From assembly GCF_016219575.1 (NCBI RefSeq), contig NZ_JACRMG010000013.1:141743-205742 (forward strand): DNA of 64,000 nucleotides, given 5' to 3'. A program made the position numbers and the translations under genes. This DNA comes from Bradyrhizobium sp. (GTDB lineage Bacteria > Pseudomonadota > Alphaproteobacteria > Rhizobiales > Xanthobacteraceae). Positions 36,765 to 45,632 of the stretch are shown piece after piece (within the stretch, counting starts at the first letter, position 1; the number at the start of each line of letters is the position of its first letter). A model generated the notes under the pieces. It was given only the letters and a program-made list of their open reading frames with translations. It ran no database searches and was not told where the DNA came from.

Positions 36765-37712
36765 GTGTTTGCTTACATCGTGCGACGCCTCGCTTTGATG
36801 CTCGTGACCCTGTTCGGGATCTCGGTCATCATCTTCGTGCTGCTGCGCGTGGTGCCCGGCAATATAGTCGACATCCTGTTCGACGCGGCTGGCTTCGTCG
36901 ATCCGGCCGACAAGGCCAATCTCGAGAAGGAGCTCGGTCTCAGCCAGCCGATCGTGGTGCAGTATTTCAACTGGATCAGCGGGCTGCTTCGCGGCGATCT
37001 CGGCTACTCCTACGTCTCTGAGAAGCCGGCGCTGCAGGAGATCCTGCCGCGCATCCCGATCACCGCGAAGCTTGCTGGCCTCGCGCTGCTGTTCTCCGCT
37101 TCCATCGGCATTCCGCTCGGCGTCATCAGCGCCGTGCATCAGGGCACGAGACTCGACTACACGCTGCGCGTGATCAGCCTGAGCGGCCTGTCGTTGCCCT
37201 CGTTCTGGCTCGGCCTGCTGATCCTGATGGCGTCGGTCTCGCTGTTCGGCATGATGCCGATTTTCAACCCCAACCCGAAAACCTGGACCGAGGCGTTCGC
37301 CATCTATGCCGTGCCGGCCATGGCGGTCGGCTTCCGCAGCGCCGCGCTCACCATGCGCATCACGCGCTCCTCGATGCTGGAGATCCTGCGCCAGGACTAT
37401 ATCCGCACCGCGCGCGCCAAGGGCGCCTCGGAGGCTTCCGTCAACTACCATCACGCGCTGAAGAACGCCGTGCTGCCCGTGATAACCGTGATCGGCATCG
37501 AGGCCGCATTCCTGATCGGCGGCCTGATCGTAACGGAAACCGTGTTCAACATTCCCGGCATCGCGCGCTTCCTGGTCGAGGCGTTGCGTTGGCGCGATTA
37601 TCCGATCGTGCAGAACCTCGTGATGTTCATCGCCTGCGTGGTCGTGTTCACGAATTTCGTCGTCGATCTGCTCTACGCGGCAATCGACCCGCGCATTCGG
37701 TTTGGAGACTGA
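36765..37712 (+). CDS. Dpp/Opp-type ABC permease, first subunit (second operon)
   Basis: The 315-residue permease starts at GTG 36765 (MFAYIVRRLALMLVTLFG), with GAGGGAGAAG upstream. The DppB blocks RVVPGNIVDILFDAAG, EKELGLSQPIVVQYFNWISGLLRGDLGYSYV and the EAA loop DYIRTARAKGASEASVNYHHALKNAVLPVIT are present. It ends LLYAAIDPRIRFGD, as normal. It has six membrane helices. The stop codon TGA forms the first bases of the palindromic element at 37711-37760. Confidence 0.88.
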   Translation: MFAYIVRRLALMLVTLFGISVIIFVLLRVVPGNIVDILFDAAGFVDPADKANLEKELGLSQPIVVQYFNWISGLLRGDLGYSYVSEKPALQEILPRIPITAKLAGLALLFSASIGIPLGVISAVHQGTRLDYTLRVISLSGLSLPSFWLGLLILMASVSLFGMMPIFNPNPKTWTEAFAIYAVPAMAVGFRSAALTMRITRSSMLEILRQDYIRTARAKGASEASVNYHHALKNAVLPVITVIGIEAAFLIGGLIVTETVFNIPGIARFLVEALRWRDYPIVQNLVMFIACVVVFTNFVVDLLYAAIDPRIRFGD

Positions 37713-37760
37713 GCATGATCCGGAAAAGTGGGAACCGGTTTTCCGACAAGATCATGCTCC
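37711..37760. repeat. Intergenic palindrome, family C (second copy)
   Basis: GAGCATGATCCGGAAAAGTG pairs with the end AAGATCATGCTC across an AACCGGTT centre. It starts within the TGA of the upstream permease gene and ends 16 bases before the next start. It matches the copy at 32435-32484. Frames reading through it create a false N-terminal extension of the next gene. Confidence 0.88.
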
Positions 37761-37776
37761 AAACAAAGAGAACGTA

Positions 37777-38670
37777 GTGGCCGTCGTCAACTACGATAGC
37801 GAGCTGAGACGCGCGGGCGCCCATGCCACCCATGGCTGGCGGCGGCTGGCCTTCCTGGCGCAGCGCTATGTGCTCGGCACCTTCGGCCTCATCATCATGG
37901 TGCTGTTCGTGTGGACGGCGCTGTCGGCCGACCTCATCTCGCGCTACGACCCGCTGACGGTGGATTCCGCGCATCGCCTCGCGCCTCCCAGCTGGGCGCA
38001 TTGGCTGGGCACGGATTCCTTCGGCCGCGACGTCTGGAGCCGCATTGTCCACGGCGCGCGCATTTCGCTGGCGGTCGGCATCGGCTCGACCGCGCTCGGC
38101 GCCACCCTCGGCGTCATCGTCGGGCTGATCTCCGGCTACCTGTCCGGCTGGGTCGACCTCGTGTTCCAACGCGTCACCGACATCCTGCAATCGCTGCCGC
38201 TGCTGGTGCTGGCGCTGGTGATGACGGCGGCGCTCGGCCCGTCCCTGCACAACGTGATCATCGCCATCGCCATTCCGCTAATCCCGACGGTATCGCGCGT
38301 CATTCGCGCCAACACGCTGGCGCTGCGCGAGCAGCCGTTCGTGGAGGCCGCCAAATCGATCGGCATGAGCGAGACGCGGATCGCCATCCGCCATGTGCTG
38401 CCCAACACGCTGGCGCCGCTGATCGTGCTCGCCACCGCGCAGCTCGGCTCCACGATCCTCACGGAGGCCTCCCTCTCCTTCCTCGGCCTCGGCATCCCCG
38501 AGCCCTATCCCTCCTGGGGACGCATGCTGTCGGAATCCGCGGCCGAATATGTCCGCACCGCACCGTGGCTGGTGATCTTCCCGGGCGTGGCGATCAGCCT
38601 TGCGGTGTTCGGCACCAATCTGTTCGGCGACGCGCTCCGCGACATCCTCGACCCGAGGCAGCGCGGCTGA
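37777..38670 (+). CDS. Dpp/Opp-type ABC permease, second subunit (second operon)
   Basis: The 297-residue DppC-type permease starts at GTG 37777 ([15 protein letters not shown]), with AAAGAGAA before it. A longer frame from TTG 37702 merely translates the palindrome and is rejected. [27 protein letters not shown] and the EAA loop [27 protein letters not shown] are typical. The end [17 protein letters not shown] is canonical. It overlaps the next ATPase by TGATG. Confidence 0.88.
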   Translation: MAVVNYDSELRRAGAHATHGWRRLAFLAQRYVLGTFGLIIMVLFVWTALSADLISRYDPLTVDSAHRLAPPSWAHWLGTDSFGRDVWSRIVHGARISLAVGIGSTALGATLGVIVGLISGYLSGWVDLVFQRVTDILQSLPLLVLALVMTAALGPSLHNVIIAIAIPLIPTVSRVIRANTLALREQPFVEAAKSIGMSETRIAIRHVLPNTLAPLIVLATAQLGSTILTEASLSFLGLGIPEPYPSWGRMLSESAAEYVRTAPWLVIFPGVAISLAVFGTNLFGDALRDILDPRQRG

Positions 38671-39683
38671 TGAGCGGAGCCAAGGCGGACGATTTGATCC
38701 TCGACGTGAAGAACCTGAAAACGGTGTTCTTCACCAATTCCGGCCTGTTCAAGGCGGTCGACGACGTTTCCTTCAATGTCCGCCGCGGCGAGACGCTGGC
38801 GATCGTCGGCGAATCCGGATGCGGCAAGAGCGTCACCGCGCTCTCGATCATGCGGCTGGTGCCCAATCCGCCCGGCAAGATCGTCGGCGGTTCGGTGACG
38901 CTGGAGAGCACCGACCTGCTCGGGCTCGACGAGGAGACAATGCGCGGCATCCGGGGCAACCGGATGTCGATGATCTTCCAGGAGCCGATGACGTCACTGA
39001 ACCCGGTCATGCGCATCGGTGACCAGATCACCGAGGCGGTGCGGCTGCATCAGAACGTGACCGCCAGGGAAGCCTGGAGCCGCGCGGTGGAGATGCTGCG
39101 GCTGGTGCGCATTCCCGAGCCGGAGCGGCGCGCGCGGGAATATCCGCACCAGCTTTCCGGCGGCATGCGCCAGCGCGCGATGATCGCGATGGCACTGGCC
39201 TGCCGTCCGGCGCTGCTGATCGCGGACGAGCCGACCACCGCGCTCGACGTCACCATCCAGGCGCAGATCCTGGCGCTGATCGTCGAACTGCAGAAGGAGC
39301 TCGGCACCGGCCTCATCCTGATCACGCACGACCTCGGCGTCGTTGCGCAAACCGCGCAGCGGGTAATCGTGATGTATGCGGGCAGGAAGGTCGAGGAGGC
39401 CAGCGTCGACGACCTGTTCGCCGATCCCCGCCATCCCTATACCCGCGGCCTGATGGCCTCGATGCCGGCCGTGATCTCGCTCGGCGCCAAGACCGACGTC
39501 CGCCTGACCGAGATCCCCGGCATGGTGCCTTCATTGACCAACCTGCCCGAGGGCTGCGCCTTTGCGCCGCGTTGCCCGCTCGCGATCGAGCGCTGCCGCC
39601 AGGAATACCCGCCGCTGCAGGATTTTGGCGGCCAGCATCGCGCCGCCTGCTGGCGCGCGGCCGAACTGGCGAAGGCATCATGA
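38670..39683 (+). CDS. Dpp/Opp-type ABC ATPase, DppD-like (second operon)
   Basis: The 337-residue ATPase shows Walker A GESGCGKS at 47-54, [16 protein letters not shown], signature [15 protein letters not shown], Walker [17 protein letters not shown] and switch ITHDLGVV. The C-terminal extension has [15 protein letters not shown] and HRAACW, the family's cysteine pattern. It starts at ATG 38670 in a TGATG overlap with the permease stop and overlaps the next ATPase by ATGA. It is clearly related to the ATPase at 25908-26888. Confidence 0.9.
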   Translation: MSGAKADDLILDVKNLKTVFFTNSGLFKAVDDVSFNVRRGETLAIVGESGCGKSVTALSIMRLVPNPPGKIVGGSVTLESTDLLGLDEETMRGIRGNRMSMIFQEPMTSLNPVMRIGDQITEAVRLHQNVTAREAWSRAVEMLRLVRIPEPERRAREYPHQLSGGMRQRAMIAMALACRPALLIADEPTTALDVTIQAQILALIVELQKELGTGLILITHDLGVVAQTAQRVIVMYAGRKVEEASVDDLFADPRHPYTRGLMASMPAVISLGAKTDVRLTEIPGMVPSLTNLPEGCAFAPRCPLAIERCRQEYPPLQDFGGQHRAACWRAAELAKAS

Positions 39684-40672
39684 GCGAGACCCGCCCTATC
39701 CTCGAGGTCAAGGACCTCGTCAAGCACTACGCGGTGCGCGGCGGCGTGCTGCGCCGTCAGGTCGGTACCGTGCATGCGGTGGACGGCGTCAGTTTCTCGC
39801 TCGGCGTCGGCGAGACGCTGGGGCTCGTCGGCGAATCCGGCTGCGGCAAATCCACGGTGGCACGCACCGTGCTGCGGCTGGTCGAGCCGACCTCGGGCAG
39901 CATCAAGCTCAACGGCACCGACATCACGCCACTGAGCAAGACCGACATGCGCCCGGTGCGCCGCTCGATGCAGATCGTGTTCCAGGACCCGTTCGCCTCG
40001 CTCAATCCGCGCATGACCGCCGGCGACATCGTCGGCGAACCGCTCAGCGTGCATGGCCTCGCCAGCGGCGCGGAGAAGGAAGCGCGCGTCGCCGAGCTGT
40101 TCCGGCAGGTGGGCCTGCGGCCCGACCAGACGAAGAACTACCCGCATCAGTTCTCCGGCGGCCAGCGCCAGCGCATCTGCATCGCCCGCGCGCTCGCGCT
40201 CGGCCCCGAGCTGATCGTCTGCGACGAGCCGGTCTCGGCGCTCGACGTCTCGATCCAGGCGCAGGTGATCAATCTCTTGATCGACCTGCAGCGCAGCCAC
40301 GGCTTTTCCTATCTCTTCATCGCGCACGATCTCGCGGTGGTCGCCCATATCAGCCATCGCGTCGCAGTGATGTATCTCGGGCGCATCGTCGAGATCGCAG
40401 ACAAGGCCGAGCTGTTCGCCAACCCGCGCCATCCCTACACCCAGGCGCTGCTCGCTTCGGTGCCGGTGGCCAATCCGAAGATGAAGCGGCTGAAGCCGCT
40501 GGTCGACGGCGATGTGCCGAGCCCGATCAACCCGCCTTCCGGCTGCGCCTTCCACACCCGCTGCCGTTATGTGATGGACCGCTGCAAGATGGAGCGCCCC
40601 GCGCTGACCGAGGCCGGCAGCGGGCATCAGGTGGCATGCTGGCTGAATGACGGAACGGGGCGGCCGGGGTAA
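39680..40672 (+). CDS. Dpp/Opp-type ABC ATPase, DppF-like (second operon)
   Basis: The 330-residue ATPase begins [17 protein letters not shown] at ATG 39680. It has Walker A GESGCGKS at 51-58, [19 protein letters not shown], signature [15 protein letters not shown], Walker [17 protein letters not shown] and switch [23 protein letters not shown] and HQVACWL form the C-terminal cysteine region. It lacks the long tail of the equivalent gene at 26885-27970. It ends the operon; a long palindromic element separates it from the convergent carboxylase gene. Confidence 0.9.
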   Translation: MSETRPILEVKDLVKHYAVRGGVLRRQVGTVHAVDGVSFSLGVGETLGLVGESGCGKSTVARTVLRLVEPTSGSIKLNGTDITPLSKTDMRPVRRSMQIVFQDPFASLNPRMTAGDIVGEPLSVHGLASGAEKEARVAELFRQVGLRPDQTKNYPHQFSGGQRQRICIARALALGPELIVCDEPVSALDVSIQAQVINLLIDLQRSHGFSYLFIAHDLAVVAHISHRVAVMYLGRIVEIADKAELFANPRHPYTQALLASVPVANPKMKRLKPLVDGDVPSPINPPSGCAFHTRCRYVMDRCKMERPALTEAGSGHQVACWLNDGTGRPG

Positions 40673-40697
40673 TTCAACGCCGTCGTATCACCACCGC

Positions 40698-40830
40698 TGT
40701 CGTCCCGGCGAACGCCGGGACCCATAACCACAGTGCGTTGTTGTTTGAACTTGCTGTGGCCGCAGGATTCGCAAAACTGCTTCCTGTGGTTGTGGGTCCC
40801 GGGTCTGCGCTTCGCTTGCCCGGGACGACA
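40698..40830. repeat. Long inverted repeat between convergent genes (family D)
   Basis: The left part TGTCGTCCCGGCGAACGCCG with GGGACCCATAACCACAG pairs with the right part CTGTGGTTGTGGGTCCCGGG, CCCGGGACGACA. The outer arms also resemble the hairpin at 27980. It occupies nearly the whole gap between the ABC ATPase and carboxylase genes and may terminate both transcripts. Confidence 0.82.
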
Positions 40831-40831
40831 A

Positions 40832-42811
40832 CTACGCCGCCGCCTCGATCTCCACCACGATCTTCCCTGTCGTGACCTGCTCGCCCTCGGCGACGTCGAT
40901 GGACGATACCGTGCCCGCGACGCCGGCCGTGTGGACGTGCTCCATCTTCATCGCTTCCAGCGTCATCACGGGCTGGCCGACCGAAACCTTGTCGCCGGGC
41001 TTGACCAGCACGGCGACCACGCGGCCGTTCATGGTGGCGCGGACCTTGCCGTCGCCGCCGACGGCCGCCGATTCCGGGACCGCCAGCGTGAGGTCGTGAA
41101 CCGCCAGTGTGACGCCGCGGTGCAGGAAATACAGCCTGTCGTCATGGCGCAGGAATTTTGCCGATTGCATCACGCCGTCATGGCGGAAGCGGATGCTGCC
41201 GCCCTCCAGCGCCTCGATCTCGAAGCGATGGGCATCGCCGTCGCGGCTCGCGATATAGCAGCCATCGCGCTCGCGCACGACCTCGATTTCATGAATCCTG
41301 CCGCCGATCGAAAAGCGCGTCGCGAGCGGGAACGTCGCGGCCAGCGAACGCCCGGATCGCCAGGGCGGCGAATGCGGATTGCTGACATAGAGCAGCAGCG
41401 CCGCGAACGCAGCTTCGCGCGCTTCATCGGCGGACGGCGCCAGCAACTCGTTGCGATGGCTGCCGATGAAGGCGGTCGTCGCCTCGCCCTTCGCAAAGGC
41501 GGGATGGCGCAGGCAGGAGATCAGGAACCCCTGGTTGGTGGTGACGCCATAAGCCTCGACCTGCTCCAGGCCGCAGATCAACTTGCCCCGCGCCTCGTCG
41601 CGCGTGGCGCCATGGCCGATGACCTTGGCGATCATGGAATCGTAGAACGGCGGGATCTCCGATCCGGATTGCAGCGCGTGCTCGATGCGAATGTCTTCCG
41701 GCATCTGCCACAGCATCATCCTGCCGGACTGCGGCATGAAATCATGCGCGGCGTCTTCCGAGCACAGCCGCACCTCGATGGCATGACCGTCGAAGCGGAT
41801 GTCCTCCTGTTTCACGGGAAGCGGCTCGCCGGCTGCGACGCGAAGCTGTAGCTCGACCAGGTCGAGGCCGGTGATCGCTTCCGTGACGGGATGCTCGACC
41901 TGCAGGCGCGTATTCATTTCCATGAAGTAGAACGCGCCGCCCTTGTCGAGCAGGAATTCCAGCGTGCCGGCACCCTCGTAGCCGATCGCCTTGACGGCGG
42001 CGACGGCGACCTCGCCCATCCGCGCGCGCAGTTGCGGCGACACCGCCGGCGACGGCGCTTCCTCGATCAGCTTCTGGTGCCGCCGCTGCACCGAGCAGTC
42101 GCGCTCTCCGAGGTGGATCGCGTTGCCATGGCGATCACCGAATACCTGGATCTCGATGTGGCGGGGATCGACGATGGCGCGCTCGAGAATGACGGTCGGA
42201 TCGCCGAACGCCCCCTGCGCTTCCGAGCGTGCGCTGCGCAGCGCGTCCGGAAACGCGCCGGCATCGGCGACCAGCCGCATGCCGCGGCCGCCGCCGCCGG
42301 CCACCGCCTTGATCATCACGGGAAAGCCGATATTCTTCGCTTCCGCCAGCATCGCTGAATCGCTCTGGTCGGCGCCCTGATAGCCGGGCACGCAGGGCAC
42401 CCCGGCCTTCTGCATGATCTCCTTGGCGCCGGCCTTGTTGCCCATCGCCCTGATCGCTTCCGGCGACGGACCGATGAAGACGAGCCCGGCATCGCGGCAG
42501 GCGGCCGCAAAATCCTCGTTCTCGGCCAGGAAGCCGTAACCGGGGTGCACGGCGCCGGCTCCGCTCGCCCTGGCGGCTGCGATAATCGCATCGATCCGCA
42601 AGTAAGATTGCGCCGGCAGCGCCTCGCCGATGTGCACGGCAGAGTCCGCCTCGCGCACATGCAGCGCATCGCGATCGACATCGGAATAGACCGCAACCGT
42701 CCCATAGCCGAGGCGCTTCGCGGTGCGGATGATACGCAACGCGATCTCGCCGCGATTGGCGATCAGGATCCTGAAGAACGGCGTCCGCTTCGCACTCGCC
42801 TTCGCATTCAT
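40832..42811 (-). CDS. Biotin-dependent acyl-CoA carboxylase, alpha (biotin carboxylase/BCCP) subunit
   Basis: The 659-residue subunit carboxylates its own biotin with ATP and bicarbonate. The biotin-carboxylase half opens FFRILIANRGEIALRIIRTAKRLG, with MIKAVAGGGGRGMR for ATP, DCSVQRRHQKLIEEAPSP, and YFMEMNTRLQVEHPVTE. A middle linker leads to a C-terminal biotinyl domain with EAMKMEH, where K622 takes biotin. This alpha layout is shared by methylcrotonyl-, geranyl- and propionyl-CoA carboxylases. The ATG at 42811 overlaps the beta-subunit stop (ATGA). Methylcrotonyl- or geranyl-CoA type is favoured by the partner subunit, but substrate is not settled. Confidence 0.88.
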   Translation of the reverse strand: MNAKASAKRTPFFRILIANRGEIALRIIRTAKRLGYGTVAVYSDVDRDALHVREADSAVHIGEALPAQSYLRIDAIIAAARASGAGAVHPGYGFLAENEDFAAACRDAGLVFIGPSPEAIRAMGNKAGAKEIMQKAGVPCVPGYQGADQSDSAMLAEAKNIGFPVMIKAVAGGGGRGMRLVADAGAFPDALRSARSEAQGAFGDPTVILERAIVDPRHIEIQVFGDRHGNAIHLGERDCSVQRRHQKLIEEAPSPAVSPQLRARMGEVAVAAVKAIGYEGAGTLEFLLDKGGAFYFMEMNTRLQVEHPVTEAITGLDLVELQLRVAAGEPLPVKQEDIRFDGHAIEVRLCSEDAAHDFMPQSGRMMLWQMPEDIRIEHALQSGSEIPPFYDSMIAKVIGHGATRDEARGKLICGLEQVEAYGVTTNQGFLISCLRHPAFAKGEATTAFIGSHRNELLAPSADEAREAAFAALLLYVSNPHSPPWRSGRSLAATFPLATRFSIGGRIHEIEVVRERDGCYIASRDGDAHRFEIEALEGGSIRFRHDGVMQSAKFLRHDDRLYFLHRGVTLAVHDLTLAVPESAAVGGDGKVRATMNGRVVAVLVKPGDKVSVGQPVMTLEAMKMEHVHTAGVAGTVSSIDVAEGEQVTTGKIVVEIEAAA

Positions 42812-44424
42812 GGGCGGGCCACCGAGAACTGCATCCGCTGGGGCGTGCGGGCATCGCCGTCCCGGCAGATCGCCAGCACTTCGGAGAGGACGGCGCGGGT
42901 ATCGCGCGGGTCGATCACGCCATCGTCCAGCACGCGCGCCGACGTCGAGAATATGTCCATCTGGCCGTCGAACACGCCGACGATCTGCGCTTTCATCGCC
43001 TCGAGCTGCTCCTTCGGCACGGGCTTGCCGCGCCGCGCGGCGGCAGCTTCGGTGACGATCGCCATGGTTTCCGCCGCCTGCTCGCCGCCCATCACGGCGG
43101 TCCTGGCGTTGGGCCAGGAGAAGCAGAAGCGCGGATGGAAGCCGCGGCCGCACATGCCGTAGTTGCCGGCGCCGAAGGAGGCGCCGCAATAGATGGTGAT
43201 CTGCGGCACCGTCGCCGAGGTCACGGCCTGGATCATCTTGGAGCCGTGCTTGATCATGCCGGCTTCCTCGTATTCGCGGCCGACCATGTAGCCGGTGGTA
43301 TTGTTCATGTAGAGTAGCGGCGTGCGCGACTGGCAGCAGGCCTGGATGAAATGCGTGGCCTTGTTGGCGCCGGGAACGTCGAGCGGGCCGTTATTGGTGA
43401 TGATGCCGATCGCCTGCCCTTCGATACGGGCGTGGCCGCAGACCGTGGCTGGGCCGTAGTTCGGGGAAAATTCGGTGAAGTCGGAGTCGTCGATGAAGCG
43501 TGCAATCGCCTGGCGCATGTCGACGGGGCGCTTGTGATCCATCGGCATGACGCCGAGCAGCTCTTCCGCATCGTAGCGCGGCGGACGGAAATTGCCCTGG
43601 GTCAGCTTCGGCCGGTCCCATTCGAGCTTGCCCATGATCTCGCGCGCGATACGCAACGCGTCGCGGTCGTCCTCGGCAAGATAGTCGCCGAGGCCGGAGA
43701 TCGAGGTGTGCATTTCGGCGCCGCCGAGCTCTTCTTCGGTGGCGATCTCGCCGGTGGCGGCCTTCAGCAGCGGCGGACCGGCGAGGAACGCGCGGGTGCG
43801 GCCGCGCACCATCACGATGTAGTCGGAGAGCCCGGTCTGGTAGGCGCCGCCAGCGGTGGAGGAGCCGTGCGTGACGGTGACCACGGGCAGGCCCGCTGCC
43901 GACAGCCGTGCGAGATTGCGGAAAATGTTGCCGCCGCGGACGAAATCCTCGACGCGATAGCGCAGCAGATTGGCGCCGGCGCTTTCGACCAGCTGCACAT
44001 AAGGCAGCTTGTTCTCCAGCGCCATTTCCTGCACCCGGAGCGTCTTGTCGAGACCGAAAGGCTGCAGCGCGCCGGCATCGATGCCGGCATCATTGGCGCT
44101 CACCATGCAGCGGATGCCGGCGACAAAGCCGATGCCGGCGATCAGCCCGCCGCCGGGCACGCTCTTCTCGGCATTGGGCACATCGAACATGTAACCGGCA
44201 AGCGTCGACAGCTCCAGGAACGGCGAGCCGGGATCGAGCACCAGCGCGACGCGCTCGCGCGGCAACAGCTGCCCGCGCTTGTGGAAGCGGTCCTTGGCGG
44301 CGGCAGAGGCAGCGCGGGTGCGGTCTTCCAGCGCCCGCATGCGCGCGATCAGCGCCAGCATGCCGTCGCGGTTGGCCTTGTAGGCCGCGCTGCCGGTGGC
44401 GATGGTGTTCTCGATGATGGCCAT
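42808..44424 (-). CDS. Acyl-CoA carboxylase, beta (carboxyltransferase) subunit
   Basis: The 538-residue subunit transfers carboxyl from biotin to an acyl-CoA. It has FHKRGQLLPRERVALVLDPGSPFLELSTLAGY, VSANDAGIDAGALQPFGLDKTLR and VTHGSSTAGGAYQTGLSDYIVMVRGRTRAFLAGPPLLKAATGE. Also present are GAEMHTSISGLGDYLAEDDRDALR in the N-half and NNTTGYMVGREYEEAGMIKHGSKMIQA plus GASFGAGNYGMCGRGFHPRF in the C-half. Length and motifs fit the methylcrotonyl-CoA/geranyl-CoA carboxylase beta group rather than propionyl-CoA. It is translated together with the alpha subunit and follows a BKACE-type gene on the same strand. Confidence 0.87.
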   Translation of the reverse strand: MAIIENTIATGSAAYKANRDGMLALIARMRALEDRTRAASAAAKDRFHKRGQLLPRERVALVLDPGSPFLELSTLAGYMFDVPNAEKSVPGGGLIAGIGFVAGIRCMVSANDAGIDAGALQPFGLDKTLRVQEMALENKLPYVQLVESAGANLLRYRVEDFVRGGNIFRNLARLSAAGLPVVTVTHGSSTAGGAYQTGLSDYIVMVRGRTRAFLAGPPLLKAATGEIATEEELGGAEMHTSISGLGDYLAEDDRDALRIAREIMGKLEWDRPKLTQGNFRPPRYDAEELLGVMPMDHKRPVDMRQAIARFIDDSDFTEFSPNYGPATVCGHARIEGQAIGIITNNGPLDVPGANKATHFIQACCQSRTPLLYMNNTTGYMVGREYEEAGMIKHGSKMIQAVTSATVPQITIYCGASFGAGNYGMCGRGFHPRFCFSWPNARTAVMGGEQAAETMAIVTEAAAARRGKPVPKEQLEAMKAQIVGVFDGQMDIFSTSARVLDDGVIDPRDTRAVLSEVLAICRDGDARTPQRMQFSVARP

Positions 44425-44447
44425 TACTCAGCGCCCTCATGCACTGT

Positions 44448-44532
44448 CGTCATTGCGAGGAGCGAAGCGACGAAGCAATCCATTCTTCCTTTGTGCGGCA
44501 CGATGGATTGCTTCGCTTCGCTCGCAATGACG
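44448..44532. repeat. Palindromic repeat, family B (first copy)
   Basis: CGTCATTGCGAGGAGCGAAG with CGAAGCAATCCAT pairs with ATGGATTGCTTCG, CTTCGCTCGCAATGACG. A second copy is at 56501-56589. This copy fills the gap between the BKACE stop and the carboxylase beta start and may affect expression within that operon. Confidence 0.87.
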
Positions 44533-44542
44533 GGGGGATAGC

Positions 44543-45409
44543 TCAATGCCTCACCCCGAAAATCTTCCGCGCTTCCGCCGGTGAGGCGATCTCGCGTCCG
44601 GCCTTGCGCGCGCAGGCGACAAGTGCCTCGACGAGCTGCCCGTTGGAGGTCACCTTGGTGCCGTCGCCGAGATAGAAGGTATCTTCGAGCCCGGACCGCA
44701 AATGGCCGCCGAGATCGGCGCAGCGCTGGTGCAGCGGCCAGATCTCGTCGCGGCCGATGGCAGTGACCTGCCAATGCCCCTCGGGACGCTTCAGCTTCAG
44801 CAGGATCGGCAGCAGGTCGGGATCCGCCGGCATGCCGGAGGCAACCCCCATCACGAAATTATATTCCAGCGGGCCCGAATACATGCCGGTCTGCACATAC
44901 ATGCCGACCGAGCGGACGATGCCGACATCGAAGCATTCGAATTCCGGAATCGTGCCCGCGTCCTTCATGGCGTTCAGGAAGTCCTGCACTTTCGCGACCG
45001 AATTGTCGAACATCATCGGCGGCCAGGCCCAGCTGTTGTCGGCCTTGACCTTCAGATAGTTCAGCGAGCCGGCGTTGCAGGCGGCGATCTCGGGCTTGGT
45101 CTCGCGCACGCAGGCGAGCGGCCCCTCATAATGCGGTCCCGGAGTCCCCGTCGTATGGTTGATGATCACGCCGGGACAAGCCTCGCGGATCGCCTGCTGG
45201 ATTTCCCTGCTGACCGCGACTTCCCAGGACGGCAGGTGGCCCTTGCCGGGCCCCTGCTGGCGCAGGTGGATGTGCATGATGCTGGCCCCGGCATCGAAGG
45301 CGGCCCTGGCCTCGCGACCCATCTGCTCGGGGGTGACCGGCACATTGTGCTGTTTTGGGTCAGTGAGCACGCCGTTCAGCGCGCAGGTGATGACGGCCTT
45401 GTCGCTCAT
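44543..45409 (-). CDS. BKACE-family beta-keto acid cleavage enzyme (DUF849)
   Basis: The 288-residue enzyme belongs to the BKACE/Kce family, which cleaves a beta-keto acid with acetyl-CoA to give acetoacetate and a new acyl-CoA. The zinc-binding ASIMHIHLR places H46 and H48. PGVIINHTTGTPG, PEIAACNAGSLNY, IPEFECFDVG and HLRSGLEDTFYLGDG (E242 as likely third ligand) are all family blocks. GGAACGAG precedes ATG 45409. It is upstream of and collinear with the biotin carboxylase genes, which suggests one acyl-CoA pathway. The keto-acid substrate cannot be predicted by eye. Confidence 0.87.
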   Translation of the reverse strand: MSDKAVITCALNGVLTDPKQHNVPVTPEQMGREARAAFDAGASIMHIHLRQQGPGKGHLPSWEVAVSREIQQAIREACPGVIINHTTGTPGPHYEGPLACVRETKPEIAACNAGSLNYLKVKADNSWAWPPMMFDNSVAKVQDFLNAMKDAGTIPEFECFDVGIVRSVGMYVQTGMYSGPLEYNFVMGVASGMPADPDLLPILLKLKRPEGHWQVTAIGRDEIWPLHQRCADLGGHLRSGLEDTFYLGDGTKVTSNGQLVEALVACARKAGREIASPAEARKIFGVRH

Positions 45410-45592
45410 GATGCTCGTTCCAGATGCGGTGCGGGCATGATGGTTAGTTCGCGGCGGCCCCTCTTGCGTGCACAAGCTGGCGGTGCGGCGCAGCAAGATG
45501 CTGCCGAAATGGGGAAATTTCGCTGGAAACAGCCAGGGCGCGGCAATAGCGCACATTGCACCTTGTTTTGTGTCAAGCTGTGTGGGGGTAGT

Positions 45593-45622
45593 CAGGATAT
45601 GTATCCTGGCAATCGATATTGC
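45593..45622. promoter_or_regulatory. Adjacent inverted repeats upstream of the stress-protein gene
   Basis: CAGGATA-TG-TATCCTG (45593-45608) is a perfect palindrome with a two-base centre. GCAAT-CGAT-ATTGC (45609-45622) follows directly. They lie 11-40 bases before the start at 45633, where a repressor or activator could sit. The rest of the 45410-45632 gap, between divergent genes, shows no gene. Confidence 0.5.
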
Positions 45623-45632
45623 GGAGACCGGA

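Noticed and set aside
37702..37776. A 25-residue N-terminal extension of the second permease from a TTG
   Set aside because: It only translates the palindromic repeat. GTG 37777 has a ribosome site and begins the family-like sequence.
20919..40672. The two Dpp-type operons as a recent segmental duplication
   Set aside because: Gene order differs, the binding proteins of the two operons are clearly distinct, and ATPase similarity is at the level of the family.
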